64,000 nucleotides of DNA from Glycomyces amatae (GTDB taxonomy: Bacteria; Actinomycetota; Actinomycetes; Mycobacteriales; Micromonosporaceae), in assembly GCF_020991375.1 (NCBI RefSeq), contig NZ_JAJLQZ010000010.1, positions 62,001 through 126,000 on the forward strand, in the 5' to 3' direction. Every line of letters starts with the position of its first letter. The first letter of the stretch is position 1. This document shows, piece after piece, positions 8,547 to 17,097 of the stretch. The position numbers were made by a program, and so were the translations under genes. The notes beneath the pieces were generated by a model. It saw only the letters and a program-made list of their open reading frames with translations. It did no database searches and was not told the DNA's origin.

Positions 8547-10187
8547 CTACGCCGCGACCCCCCGCGCGGCCTGCCGTCCCGAGAACAGGCACCCGCCCAG
8601 GAACGTCCCCTCCAGCGACCGGTACCCGTGCATCCCTCCGCCGCCGAACCCGGCGGCCTCGCCGGCCGCGTACAGCCCTGGCAGCGGCTCCCCGTCCGGG
8701 CGCAGCACCCGCCCGTCCAGATCGGTGTGCAGGCCGCCCAGGGTCTTGCGGGTCAGCAGGTGCAGCCGCACGCCGATGAGCGGCCCGGCCTTCGGGTCCA
8801 GCAGCCGGTGCGGCGACGCCACCCGGATCAGCTTGTCGCCCCGGTAGTTGCGCGCTCCGCGCAAGGCCGTGACCTGCAAGTCCTTGGTGAACGTGTTCGA
8901 CATCTCGGCGTCGCGCGCCTCGACCGCCGCCCGCACCGTCGCGAAGTCCAGCAGGTGCTCCCCGGTGATCCCGTTCATCTTCGCCACCAGCTCGGGCAGC
9001 GTCGCGGCCACCGCGAAGTCCGCGCCGTGCTGCTTGAACGCCTCCACCGGCCCGGGGGCGCCCGGCAGCACCCGCTTGAGCAGCAGCCTCACGTCCTTGC
9101 CGGTCAGGTCCGGGTTCTGCTCCGACCCCGAGAGCGCGAACTCCTTCTCGAGGATCTTCTGGGTCAGCACGAACCACGTGTACTCGTGGCCGGTGGTCAT
9201 GATGTGCTCCAGCGTCCCCAGGGTGTCGAACCCGGGGAACAGCGGCGCGGGCAGCCGCTTCCCGGTCGCGTCCAACCACAGCGAGGACGGCCCCGGCAGG
9301 ATCCGGATGCCGTGGTGCGGCCAGATCGGGTCCCAGTTCTCGATGCCCTCGGTGTAGTGCCACATCCGGTCCCGGTTGATCAGGTCCGCGCCCGCGCGCT
9401 CGGCGATCCCCAGCATCCGGCCGTCGACGTGCGCCGGGACCCCCGAGATGAGCCGCTTCGGCGCCGTCCCGAGGCGCGCGGGCCAGTGCTCGCGCACCAG
9501 GTCGAAGTTCCCTCCGATGCCGCCCGAGGTGACCACCACGGCCTCGGCCGCGAGCGAGAACTCGCCCAGGGCCTCGCGGCTGGTCGAGGCGCCCCGCGCC
9601 GACTCGTCGGGCGCGAGCAGCGTCCCGGACACGCCGGTCACCGCCCCGTCGGTCACCGTCAGCTCGTCGACCCGGTGCCGGAACTTCAGCTGCAACCTGC
9701 CGTCCTGCGCCGCCCGGCGCACCCGCTGCGCGAACGGCTCCACGACGCCCGGGCCGGTGCCCCACGTGATGTGGAAGCGCGGCACGGAGTTCCCGTGGCC
9801 CTGCGCCGTGTAGCCGCCGCGCTCGGCCCAGCCGACGACCGGGAAGAACCGGACGCCCATGCCGTGCAGCCAGGCCCGCTTCTCGCCCGCTGCGAAGTCG
9901 ACGTAGGCCTCGGCCCACTTGCGGGGCCACTCGTCCTCGGGCCGGTCGAATCCGGCGGTCCCGAGCCAGTCCTGCCACGCCAGGTCGCGCGAGTCCTTGA
10001 CGCCCATGCGCCGCTGCTCGGGCGAGTCCACGAGGAACAATCCTCCGAACGACCAGAACGCCTGGCCCCCAAGGGACTGCTCGCCCTCCTGGTCCAGCAG
10101 CGTGACGGTCTTCCCGAGCCGCACCAACTCCGCGGCGGCCGCCAGTCCGGCCAACCCCGCTCCGACCACGATGACGTCGCTGTCCAT
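8547..10187 (-). CDS. FAD-binding dehydrogenase (fumarate reductase/KstD-like flavoprotein)
   Basis: A 546-aa cytoplasmic flavoprotein. It begins with an ADP-binding Rossmann motif DVIVVGAGLAGLAAA. It has the GG-loop LGGQAFWSFGG near residue 40, and the C-terminal FAD motif GLYAAGEAAGFGGGGMHG with LEGTFLGGCLFSGR. This layout is that of the FAD_binding_2 family, which includes flavocytochrome c fumarate reductases and 3-ketosteroid delta-1-dehydrogenases. The annotation FAD-binding dehydrogenase is used for close actinobacterial relatives, and the substrate is not known. The ATG at 10187 directly precedes the Rossmann strand. It is co-directional with the flavin reductase family gene upstream (76 bases away), so they may share a transcript. 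Confidence 0.85.
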   Translation of the reverse strand: MDSDVIVVGAGLAGLAAAAELVRLGKTVTLLDQEGEQSLGGQAFWSFGGLFLVDSPEQRRMGVKDSRDLAWQDWLGTAGFDRPEDEWPRKWAEAYVDFAAGEKRAWLHGMGVRFFPVVGWAERGGYTAQGHGNSVPRFHITWGTGPGVVEPFAQRVRRAAQDGRLQLKFRHRVDELTVTDGAVTGVSGTLLAPDESARGASTSREALGEFSLAAEAVVVTSGGIGGNFDLVREHWPARLGTAPKRLISGVPAHVDGRMLGIAERAGADLINRDRMWHYTEGIENWDPIWPHHGIRILPGPSSLWLDATGKRLPAPLFPGFDTLGTLEHIMTTGHEYTWFVLTQKILEKEFALSGSEQNPDLTGKDVRLLLKRVLPGAPGPVEAFKQHGADFAVAATLPELVAKMNGITGEHLLDFATVRAAVEARDAEMSNTFTKDLQVTALRGARNYRGDKLIRVASPHRLLDPKAGPLIGVRLHLLTRKTLGGLHTDLDGRVLRPDGEPLPGLYAAGEAAGFGGGGMHGYRSLEGTFLGGCLFSGRQAARGVAA

Positions 10188-10263
10188 CGCCCGCGCCTTC
10201 CCCAGCAGCAGATACGGCGCCTACTGGCGCGTAGGGGAGGTATACCAGGACCCCGCCGCCGCG

Positions 10264-10893
10264 TCAACCGGACGATGCCATCCCCTGATGCGGCATCCGC
10301 CAGGCCTCGGCGAGCCGGGACGGGTGCACATTGGCGCCGCCGCCGAAGAACTCGCAGAACTTCATGATCAGCGGGTCCCATCCGACCGGGTCGACATGGT
10401 CCGTTCCGGGGATCACGAGCCGCTCCTCGACGTGCGCCCGCACGACCCGCACCTCGACGGCGCTGGCCGTCTCCGCGAACGCGTGCACCGCCTCGACCGC
10501 GCACTCGAGCTGGATCGGGCACTCGGCGACCCGGGGCGGGGCGACCCGCTCCGACGCCTGCGGCGTCAGCCCGGCCGCCCCGAACTTGTCGGCCTCGAAC
10601 CGGTACCCCTTGGCGGCCTTGGTCTCCGGGACGGGACGGGCGCCGGTCAGCGGCGCCAGCAGGTCGACCGAGGCGGCCATGTCGGCGGAGGCCAGGTTCA
10701 GCACGCACTCCCGCTCCCGCAGCAGGTTCTCGGTGGTCTTGGACCGGTTCCCCATGCCGAGCATGCACGACTGCTTCAGCCACCAGGCCGAGGACATGGG
10801 CGCCAGGTTCGCCGACCCGTCGGCGTTGCGGGTGCTGACGAGCACCACGGGGGTGCCGAAGTACAGCACCTTCAAGTCGAGACCGACATGCAT
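10264..10893 (-). CDS. Flavin reductase family protein
   Basis: A 209-aa protein with the FMN-binding split-barrel pattern of flavin reductases and NADH:FMN oxidoreductase-like proteins: TPVVLVSTRNADGSANLAPMSS near residues 14-35, SKTTENLLRERECVLNLAS, and a C-terminal HVDPVGWDPLIMKFCEFFG. It probably binds FMN or FAD and reduces it for a partner oxygenase. No obvious partner is adjacent except the FAD dehydrogenase downstream in the same direction. The start is the ATG at 10893. It is divergent from the restriction-like gene at 11060, with 166 bases between them for both promoters. Confidence 0.78.
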   Translation of the reverse strand: MHVGLDLKVLYFGTPVVLVSTRNADGSANLAPMSSAWWLKQSCMLGMGNRSKTTENLLRERECVLNLASADMAASVDLLAPLTGARPVPETKAAKGYRFEADKFGAAGLTPQASERVAPPRVAECPIQLECAVEAVHAFAETASAVEVRVVRAHVEERLVIPGTDHVDPVGWDPLIMKFCEFFGGGANVHPSRLAEAWRMPHQGMASSG

Positions 10894-11059
10894 GGCGGGA
10901 GCCTCCAGAGATCGAGCCGCGGAAGCCTCAATCGAACCCGCCGCCGCCCCCGCCGCCCGGCCGAAAAACGACGTCGGGTTCCCGCCCCCGCCCGCCCTCT
11001 CGACCGCCTAGACTGGTGTCCCCCTTGAAGACACGCCGCGCCGGAGGTCACGACGGTCG

Positions 11060-12277
11060 ATGCCCGACGACAAGACGATCAAGCCCGGCGACAAACGCAG
11101 CCGCGCCGAGATCCGGGAGGTCTGGGGCGGTTCGCCTCAAGGCGGCATCGCGCCCTCCAGGGAGTCCGCATCGGTGCTGATCTACTCGGATCCCGGCCGG
11201 GGTGAGCAGCTCGGCTACCACGACGGCTGGCTCGCCGACCCCGACGGCGAACTGGTCTTCGAGTACACCGGCCACGGCCCGGCGGGCCATCAGAAGATGT
11301 GGATCGGGAACAAGGCCATCCGCGACCACGCCCTGCACTCGAGGACCCTGCGGGTCTTCGCGGCCAGCGGCGCACCGAACCGGCGACCGCAGGAGTTCGA
11401 GTACCTCGGCGAGTTCGCACTCGACGAGGACGAGCCCTTCTATGAACGCGAAGTCCCCGACGAGAACGGCGCCCTCCGGATGGTCTTCGTGTTCCGGCTC
11501 CGCCCGGTCGGCGAGATCGCCGTGGAGGACGACCACCGACTGCCGCCCGCCCGGGACACCACGGCCACGAAGTGGAAGCCGCCGTCACCGCAGGACGTCG
11601 CCGCGGAGACCACCAACCGGACCATCCCGGCCGAACGCAACACCCGGACCCGCACCACGCGCAAGGCGATGGACGAAGCGGCAGTGGAACGTCTCGAAGC
11701 CGAACTGTGCGCGAGGTTCGAAGCGCATCTGGTCGCGCGCGGCCACGCGGTGCATCGCTACGAGATCAGGGTCAAGGGCGAACGCGGCATCCAGCGCACC
11801 GACACCTTCGACGCTACGGCGGAGGTCCTCTATGAGGCCAAGGCCAAGGCCGATCGTGACTCGATCCGGATGGCGATAGGGCAGCTCCTCGACTACCGCC
11901 GCCACATCGACCCCGCTCCGGCGGGCTTGGCGATCCTCCTTCCTGAAGCGCCCGGCGACGACCTTCGGGGACTCATCGCATCGGTCGGCATGTCATTGGT
12001 CTACGAGCAGAACGGCGTGTTCAGCGCTTGGCCGGTGCCGGATTCACAGACCACCGGACCGGCCGGCCGTTTACCGGCCGGCCGCCGCGTTCCCGGTCGG
12101 GTCTTCAGACCTCCGGGGGCGGCCGGGCCGGATCAGGCGGGGAGATCGCCCCTTGGGGGATCGGCGGCGGGAGTTCCCAGGCCGCGTCGCGGAGTTGGGC
12201 GGCCAAGTGGTCGGCCGCGGCTTCGATGTCCTCGCGGCGGAGCTTGTCGCCGAGCCGGTTCGACGCGATACGGCTGA
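11060..12277 (+). CDS. Probable modification-dependent restriction nuclease: ScoMcrA-like SRA domain plus PD-(D/E)XK-type domain
   Basis: Residues about 10-170 (EVWGGSPQGGIAPS, LIYSDPGRGEQLGYHDGW, FEYTGHGPAGHQKM, GNKAIRDHALHSRTLRVF, EFEYLGEFALDEDEPF, VFVFRLRP) fit the SRA-like modified-base reader of ScoMcrA-type proteins. Residues about 215-325 resemble a small PD-(D/E)XK nuclease: FDATAEVLYEAKAKA supplies D...EAK, followed by RMAIGQLLDYRRH. A variable linker joins them. The family logic is a type IV system that cuts DNA carrying modified bases; specificity cannot be read. The conserved part ends near residue 332. The remaining about 70 codons are low-complexity, run across a terminator-like hairpin and overlap the convergent gene, so they are probably read-through sequence. 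No methyltransferase partner is adjacent. Confidence 0.7.
   Translation: MPDDKTIKPGDKRSRAEIREVWGGSPQGGIAPSRESASVLIYSDPGRGEQLGYHDGWLADPDGELVFEYTGHGPAGHQKMWIGNKAIRDHALHSRTLRVFAASGAPNRRPQEFEYLGEFALDEDEPFYEREVPDENGALRMVFVFRLRPVGEIAVEDDHRLPPARDTTATKWKPPSPQDVAAETTNRTIPAERNTRTRTTRKAMDEAAVERLEAELCARFEAHLVARGHAVHRYEIRVKGERGIQRTDTFDATAEVLYEAKAKADRDSIRMAIGQLLDYRRHIDPAPAGLAILLPEAPGDDLRGLIASVGMSLVYEQNGVFSAWPVPDSQTTGPAGRLPAGRRVPGRVFRPPGAAGPDQAGRSPLGGSAAGVPRPRRGVGRPSGRPRLRCPRGGACRRAGSTRYG
12060..12084. terminator. Terminator-like hairpin inside the 3' end of the restriction-like frame
   Basis: A 10-bp self-complementary arm CGGCCGGCCG occurs at 12060-12069 and again at 12075-12084 around TTTAC. It sits where the conserved nuclease domain has just ended and 21 bases before the stop of the convergent small gene, so it looks like the original bidirectional terminator. 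Confidence 0.55.
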
Positions 12278-12392
12278 GGATCAGGATGTTCAGGGCCGTC
12301 TCGCGGAGCAGATCGGTCAGGGCGATCCGCTTGCGCGCGCCCGATACGGCGGTGATGGCATCGGCGAGGTCGTCGAGTTCGGGTGTGGACAT
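12105..12392 (-). CDS. Small alpha-helical hypothetical protein
   Basis: A 95-aa protein of unknown function. The ATG at 12392 has a strong AGGAGG five bases upstream, which supports it as a real gene and rejects the longer in-frame reading from 12455. It is predicted mostly helical (LDDLADAITAVSGARKRIAL, REDIEAAADHLAAQLRDA) with a proline-rich tail (PPPIPQG). No membrane segment or metal motif is visible. Its last 173 bases are antisense to the run-on end of the restriction-like gene. Confidence 0.6.
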   Translation of the reverse strand: MSTPELDDLADAITAVSGARKRIALTDLLRETALNILILSRIASNRLGDKLRREDIEAAADHLAAQLRDAAWELPPPIPQGAISPPDPARPPPEV

Positions 12393-12561
12393 CGGTTCCT
12401 CCTGCTGTGCAGTTGTGCCGGACTGATCCGGTACGCCAAGTGTGCGAACCGGCACCGACAGTTTCCGTCCTTGCGAAGAGGATCGTGACGCAGATCATTC
12501 ATGGAGTCGAGCCGGCCGCGCCCGACCAGGGCGCGGCCTTACCGCCCCGGCTTTTCAATGC

Positions 12562-13377
12562 TCAAGCGCGGCAGAGGAGTTCGCCGTGGGGGATCATCAG
12601 CCAGGACTCCTCGCCCCGCCCCCAGGCCTTCCACGCCTCGGCGATCGCCTCCAGGTCCTCCCGGGTGGCGTGGCCGCCTTCGAGGGCCTGCTCGGCGAAG
12701 TCGGAGTGCAGGCTGCGCTCGGCCCACAGATCGCCCCACCAGATGCGGTCCGCCTCGTCCGAGAAGGTCCACGTCGAGGAGGTGGCCTCGATCGCCGCCT
12801 CGGGGAACCCCGCCCGCAGCGCCCAGGACTTCAACCTCCGCCCCGCGTCCGGCTCCCCGCCGCCCGCCCGGGCCACCGTCTCGTAGAGGTCCAGCCAGTG
12901 GGTCAGCCCCCGCGACTCGGGGAACCACGTGAAGGCCGCGTAGTCGCTGTCGCGCACGGCGATCAGCCCGCCGGGCCTCGTCACGCGCCGCATCTCCCTC
13001 AGGGCCTGGACGGGGTCGCCCACGTGCTGGAGCACCTGGTGGGCGTGCACGATGTCGAACGAGTCGTCCGCGAACGCGAGGTCGTGCACGTCGGCCTCCT
13101 GGAACCGCGTGTTGGTCAGCCCGCGCTCGGCGGCCGCCGCCGCGGCCTCGGCCAGCACTCCGGCCGCGTAGTCGACGCCGGTCACATGACCCTCGTGCGC
13201 GATCGCGGCCAGGTCCGCGGTGATGGTGCCCGGGCCGCAGCCGATGTCGAGGATCACGTGGTCCGACTTGAGGTACGGCAGCAGGTGCGCCGCCGAGTTC
13301 TCCGCCGTGCGCCAGGAGTGGGACCGCAGGACCGACTCGTGGTGGCCGTGGATGTACTTCGCCGTCTCGGATGCCAT
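12562..13377 (-). CDS. Class I SAM-dependent methyltransferase
   Basis: A 271-aa cytoplasmic methyltransferase of the UbiE/Methyltransf_11 type. SAM motif I is ILDIGCGPGTIT (about residues 42-53), the acidic residue that contacts the ribose is in VTGVDYAAG, and motif IV is FDIVHAHQVLQHV, followed by LREMRRVTRPGG. The C-terminal third (SWALRAGFPEAAIEA, then RIWWGDLWAERSLHS) is typical of actinobacterial methyltransferases of unknown substrate. The start is the ATG at 13377. It is alone in its orientation block, with the APH-like gene following upstream on the same strand 56 bases away. Confidence 0.85.
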   Translation of the reverse strand: MASETAKYIHGHHESVLRSHSWRTAENSAAHLLPYLKSDHVILDIGCGPGTITADLAAIAHEGHVTGVDYAAGVLAEAAAAAAERGLTNTRFQEADVHDLAFADDSFDIVHAHQVLQHVGDPVQALREMRRVTRPGGLIAVRDSDYAAFTWFPESRGLTHWLDLYETVARAGGGEPDAGRRLKSWALRAGFPEAAIEATSSTWTFSDEADRIWWGDLWAERSLHSDFAEQALEGGHATREDLEAIAEAWKAWGRGEESWLMIPHGELLCRA

Positions 13378-13433
13378 GCCGAAGAGACTATCCGCCCGAT
13401 TTCATTAAATGGGAGCCTCATTCCACATGATGG

Positions 13434-14402
13434 TCACCATGACCGGCGCGCGGCCAGCCAGTCGGCGGCCGCGAGGCCGCTCCAGCGCTGGTGCCTGCGG
13501 ATGTAGGGGGAGACGTCCGGGATCAGGTCGCCGGCCGACTCGCCGAGGTAGTAGCCGGCGATCGAGGCCAGGGCGGTGTCGAGCTGCTCGGCGGCGACGC
13601 CGGCGGCGGTGGGGTGCTTCCAGAAGAGGGCGTCGGCGTCGTGGCCGTCCCCGTGGGCCGCCACGAGGAGGCACGCGGTGTCGAACCAGGTCGCGTGGAC
13701 CTGCACCCAGTTCCAGTCGCAGATCCAGGCGCGGTCCGCACCGAGGACCATGTTGTCGGGGCGCAGGTCGAAGTGCGTCACCGAGTCGGCCCTCAGCGCC
13801 TCCTCGATGCCCGACTCGAGGGCGGCCAGGTCGTCGACGCGGCCCTCCAGGACCGCCGGGACGGGGAAGGGCCGCTGCGAGCCGGAGGCGACCCCGGTGA
13901 ACTGGCGCAGCTTGTCGCCGATGGGGTCGGCCCGCACGCCGATGTCCAGCAGGGACCGCGGCGCGGGGGCGAGGGCGGCGGCCGCCTCGGCCCAGGCCTC
14001 GAGCATCAGGTCGAGGTCGCGCGGGGACATCGGGAGCGTCGGCGCGCGGCCGTCGACGGCTTCGAAGCCGAGGACGGTCCAGTCCTCGAAGTCGGCCGCG
14101 AACTCGAGGCGGGGCGCGGGGACGCCGTCGGGGAGGGCCGGGTTGACGCGGGCCTCCTGGCGGTAGGCGTCCAGCGCCCAGGACCGGTCGCGGCCCGCGG
14201 CCTTGACGAAGAGCTCCGCGCCGGACTCGGCGCGGACGCGGGCGGCGAAGCCGCCGCTGAAGCCGCCGCCGGCCATGCGGACCTCGGCGGGCGCGCCGCC
14301 GAGCTCGCCGACGACGCGGTCGCGCACGAACGCGGGGAGGGTCTCCCAGGCGGCGCGCACCGCGGTGGCGTCGTAGGGGACCGTCGGGCCGAATCGGGAC
14401 AT
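13434..14402 (-). CDS. Aminoglycoside phosphotransferase family kinase
   Basis: About 322 aa from the ATG at 14402. The catalytic loop is THFDLRPDNMVL (Asp and Asn of the HxDxxxxN motif) and the metal-binding motif is WICDWNWV, in place of DFG. The N-lobe has FSGGFAARV as the nucleotide loop and LFVKAAG with the ATP lysine. Such APH-fold proteins phosphorylate small molecules; resistance to an antibiotic is not implied. The frame is open to 14525, but the residues before MSRFGPTVPYD are not conserved. No clear ribosome binding site is seen at any candidate start, so translation may be leaderless or start at a nearby GTG. Confidence 0.78.
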   Translation of the reverse strand: MSRFGPTVPYDATAVRAAWETLPAFVRDRVVGELGGAPAEVRMAGGGFSGGFAARVRAESGAELFVKAAGRDRSWALDAYRQEARVNPALPDGVPAPRLEFAADFEDWTVLGFEAVDGRAPTLPMSPRDLDLMLEAWAEAAAALAPAPRSLLDIGVRADPIGDKLRQFTGVASGSQRPFPVPAVLEGRVDDLAALESGIEEALRADSVTHFDLRPDNMVLGADRAWICDWNWVQVHATWFDTACLLVAAHGDGHDADALFWKHPTAAGVAAEQLDTALASIAGYYLGESAGDLIPDVSPYIRRHQRWSGLAAADWLAARRSW

Positions 14403-14596
14403 GGGGAGAGTCTGGGCCACGGGCGATCGGGAAGCAACCGGATTCCGGTTCGGAGGGCAGGGGGAACGCATCAGCGCTCGGTTTCGAAGCGCCCCCGATT
14501 CGATGATGCCCCGGGGGTCCGACACGGGATCTCGGCCCTGTTCGAAACGCGCCGGGCAGAGGGCGCCGGTGCCCGGAGCGGGCCCGTGGACTGAGA

Positions 14597-14634
14597 GGCC
14601 CTCACCGCCGTGGTGGGGACGGCGGCGAGGGGCC
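14597..14634. terminator. Hairpin terminator downstream of the 14644-15075 gene
   Basis: GGCCCTCACCGCCGT (14597-14611) pairs with ACGGCGGCGAGGGGCC (14619-14634) with one bulge and one mismatch. It lies ten bases past the stop of the minus-strand gene ending at 14644. Confidence 0.7.
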
Positions 14635-14643
14635 GTTCCTATT

Positions 14644-15075
14644 CTAGGCGCTCGCGAGCAAGGATGGAATCACCACCGGCAGCACATAGCAGCCGATGTC
14701 CCCGACCTCGCTGTACGCCAGCGCCCAGCGCGCGGTCTTCGCGTCCCGGCACAGCACCACGAAGGCCACCATGCAGCTCAGCGCCCGCTGGGCGTCCGTC
14801 ATGAACTGGAGCCACGACTCGGCCTGCGCCGGATCGGGTTCCAGCACCGCGTCGAACAGCAGCGCGAGCAGCCGCTCGCCGTCCTTGGCGTACGCCGCCG
14901 CGACGCACACGCGCAGCCGGTTGGGCTGCCTGGGGAGGGTGATGGTCCTGCGGCTCACGGCGATCGAGTCGTAGGCGGGGAGGTCGGGCCCCTGTGTGCA
15001 GTTGTACAGCTCGGTGGCGAATTCGGGGCGCGTCTCCATCAGCATGGCGAGGAGTTCGTTGTACTCGATCGACAT
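14644..15075 (-). CDS. Hypothetical protein, 143 aa
   Basis: Unrecognised. The ATG at 15075 (MSIEYNELLAMLMET) has AGGAA eight bases upstream; the longer frame from 15165 is less likely. The sequence is a soluble mixed alpha/beta pattern with RPEFATELYNC, PNRLRVCVAAAYAKDGERLL and a hydrophobic C-terminus GDIGCYVLPVVIPSLLASA. It has four Cys with no clear metal pattern. It stands alone between two terminators, so it is probably monocistronic. No function is proposed. Confidence 0.55.
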   Translation of the reverse strand: MSIEYNELLAMLMETRPEFATELYNCTQGPDLPAYDSIAVSRRTITLPRQPNRLRVCVAAAYAKDGERLLALLFDAVLEPDPAQAESWLQFMTDAQRALSCMVAFVVLCRDAKTARWALAYSEVGDIGCYVLPVVIPSLLASA

Positions 15076-15230
15076 TCGAGTTCCTAACTTCCGCGTGGGG
15101 TCACAAAAGGTGGGTTGTAGGAACAACGAAGACACGGGACGACGGTTACGGGTGAATGTCCGCAATTGAGGAGGTCACGCGTTGTGAGCGGTCCACTGCG
15201 GAACCGCTGGTGGGCCCGGGTGCGGGAACG

Positions 15231-15273
15231 CCGAAGGGGCGCGGCGGATCTCGGATCCGCCGCGCCCCTTCGG
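15231..15273. terminator. Perfect terminator hairpin of the lpdA-sucB unit
   Basis: A perfect 20-bp stem (15231-15250 with 15254-15273) and a three-base loop TCG, 18 bases beyond the sucB stop. It is among the strongest stems in the window. Confidence 0.9.
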
Positions 15274-15291
15274 ACGATCGCCCCGCAGGCC

Positions 15292-17070
15292 CTACAGGCC
15301 CAGCTGGTGCTCGAAGTTGCCCTCTTCGATGCGCTTGGTGACCGCTTCGAGGAAGCGGGCCGCGTCGGCGCCGTCGATGAGCCGGTGGTCGTAGCTGAGC
15401 GTCAGGTGCATGACCGAGCGCACCGCGATGATCTCGCCCAGCTCCGGGTCGTTGATCACGCGGGGGCGCTTGACGATCGCGGCGGTGCCGAGGATCGCCG
15501 ACTGGCCCAGCGGCACGATCGGCGTGTCGAACAGCGCGCCGACCGACCCGGTGTTGGTGATGGTGAACGTGGCCCCGAACAGGTCGTCGGGCGCCAGGCC
15601 GCCTTCGCGGGCCTTCTTGGCGATCTCGGCGATCCGCTTGGCCAGGCCCGGGATGTTGAGGTCGCCGGCGTCCTTGACGACCGGGACGATGAGGCCCTTC
15701 GGCGTGTCCACCGCGAAGCCGACGTTCTCGGTCTCCGGGTACGTGACCGTCTTCTCCTCCATGTTCATGGAGGCGTTGACGACCGGGTACTGCTTGAGCG
15801 CCTCGATCGCGGCGACCGAGAAGAACGGCAGGAATGAGAGCTTCACACCGTGGCGCTCGAGGAACTCGTCCTTCTTCGCCGCGCGGAGCTTCGCCACCTT
15901 GGTGACGTCCACTTCGCGCACCGTCGTCAGCTGAGCCGTGGTCTGCATCGAGGAGAGCAGGGCCTTGGCCGCCGACTGGCGCAGGCGCGACATCTTCTCG
16001 GTGCGGCCGCGCAGCGGGCTGACCTCGACCTTGGCCGGAGCGGCCTTCGCCGGGGCCGCCTGCGCCGGAGCCGCGGCGGGCTCGGGGGCCTTCTTGGCGT
16101 CGATGACGGCCTGGACGTCCTCCTTGCGGATGCGCCCGCCCACGCCGGAGCCGGAGACCTCGTCGAGGTCCACGCCGTTCTCCGAGGCGAGCTTGCGCAC
16201 CAGCGGCGTCACGTAGGAGCCCGAGGGCTTCGATGCGGACGGCGCGGCCGCGGGGGCCTGGGCGGCGGGCGAGGCGGCCCGGTCCTGGGCGGCGGCCTCA
16301 GGAGCGGCGGCCGTCTCGGGCTCGGCCGGGGCCGGCTTCGTCGGGGTCCCCTCGGACCGGGCCGGAGCGGGCGCCGGCTCGGGCTCGGACTTGACCTCGG
16401 GCGTCGGCTCGGCCTGCGGCGCGGCGGCCGGAGCGGCCTGGCCGGAGCCGATGATCGCGAGCACGGAACCGACCTCGGCGGTCTCGTCCTCGTTCACGCG
16501 GATCTCCAGCAGCGTGCCGGCGGCCGGGGACGGGATCTCCGTGTCGACCTTGTCGGTCGAGATCTCCAGCAGCGGCTCGTCGACCTCGACGTCGTCGCCG
16601 ACGGCCTTGAGCCACTGCGTCACGGTCCCCTCGGTGACCGACTCGCCCAGCTCGGGGAGCAGCACCTCGGAGCCCTCGGCGCCGCCGGAGGCGGCCGGGG
16701 CCTCCTCCGCGGCGGGGGCCGGGGCCTGCTCGGCGGCGGGCGCGGCCGGAGCGGGCTCCGGCTCCGGCTCGGGTTCGGGCGCCGCGGCGGGCTCCTGCGA
16801 GGGCGCCTCAGGGGCGCCGCCGCCGGCCTCGGACGGGTCGCCGATGATCGCCAGCTCGCCGCCGATCTCCACCTCCGCGTCCTCGGGCGCCACGATCTTC
16901 AGCAGCACGCCGGCCACAGGGGAGGGCACCTCGGTGTCCACCTTGTCGGTCGAGACCTCGAGAAGGGGCTCATCGACCTCGACCGTGTCGCCCTCCTTCT
17001 TGAGCCACTGCGTCACGGTCCCCTCGGTGACCGACTCACCGAGGGCGGGCATCGTTACCGATGTCGACAT
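15292..17070 (-). CDS. sucB: Dihydrolipoamide acyltransferase (E2) of a 2-oxo acid dehydrogenase
   Basis: A 592-aa E2 subunit that moves acyl groups from E1 to CoA on swinging lipoyl arms. It has two N-terminal lipoyl domains (about residues 1-80 and 120-200), each with the lipoylated lysine in STDKVDTE. Pro/Ala/Glu-rich flexible linkers follow, then a peripheral subunit-binding domain ([16 protein letters not shown]). The catalytic domain ends in [17 protein letters not shown], with the HxxxDG catalytic motif. The layout fits the actinobacterial SucB/DlaT that serves both oxoglutarate and pyruvate complexes. The ATG at 17070 is preferred. A TTG four codons upstream touches the AGGAG, which therefore sits 12 bases from the ATG. 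lpdA (E3) lies 27 bases upstream in the same operon. Confidence 0.93.
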   Translation of the reverse strand: MSTSVTMPALGESVTEGTVTQWLKKEGDTVEVDEPLLEVSTDKVDTEVPSPVAGVLLKIVAPEDAEVEIGGELAIIGDPSEAGGGAPEAPSQEPAAAPEPEPEPEPAPAAPAAEQAPAPAAEEAPAASGGAEGSEVLLPELGESVTEGTVTQWLKAVGDDVEVDEPLLEISTDKVDTEIPSPAAGTLLEIRVNEDETAEVGSVLAIIGSGQAAPAAAPQAEPTPEVKSEPEPAPAPARSEGTPTKPAPAEPETAAAPEAAAQDRAASPAAQAPAAAPSASKPSGSYVTPLVRKLASENGVDLDEVSGSGVGGRIRKEDVQAVIDAKKAPEPAAAPAQAAPAKAAPAKVEVSPLRGRTEKMSRLRQSAAKALLSSMQTTAQLTTVREVDVTKVAKLRAAKKDEFLERHGVKLSFLPFFSVAAIEALKQYPVVNASMNMEEKTVTYPETENVGFAVDTPKGLIVPVVKDAGDLNIPGLAKRIAEIAKKAREGGLAPDDLFGATFTITNTGSVGALFDTPIVPLGQSAILGTAAIVKRPRVINDPELGEIIAVRSVMHLTLSYDHRLIDGADAARFLEAVTKRIEEGNFEHQLGL

Positions 17071-17097
17071 CGTTTCGTTCAACTCCTGTACTCGTGC

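Noticed and set aside
12442-13506. Plus-strand frame of 354 codons over the methyltransferase
   Set aside because: It is antisense to a complete SAM methyltransferase with all SAM motifs; the frame itself has none.
14403-14643. Intergenic stretch with TTCGAA-type sequences, examined for a tRNA
   Set aside because: No cloverleaf or acceptor pairing could be built. The only structure is the terminator hairpin at 14597-14634.
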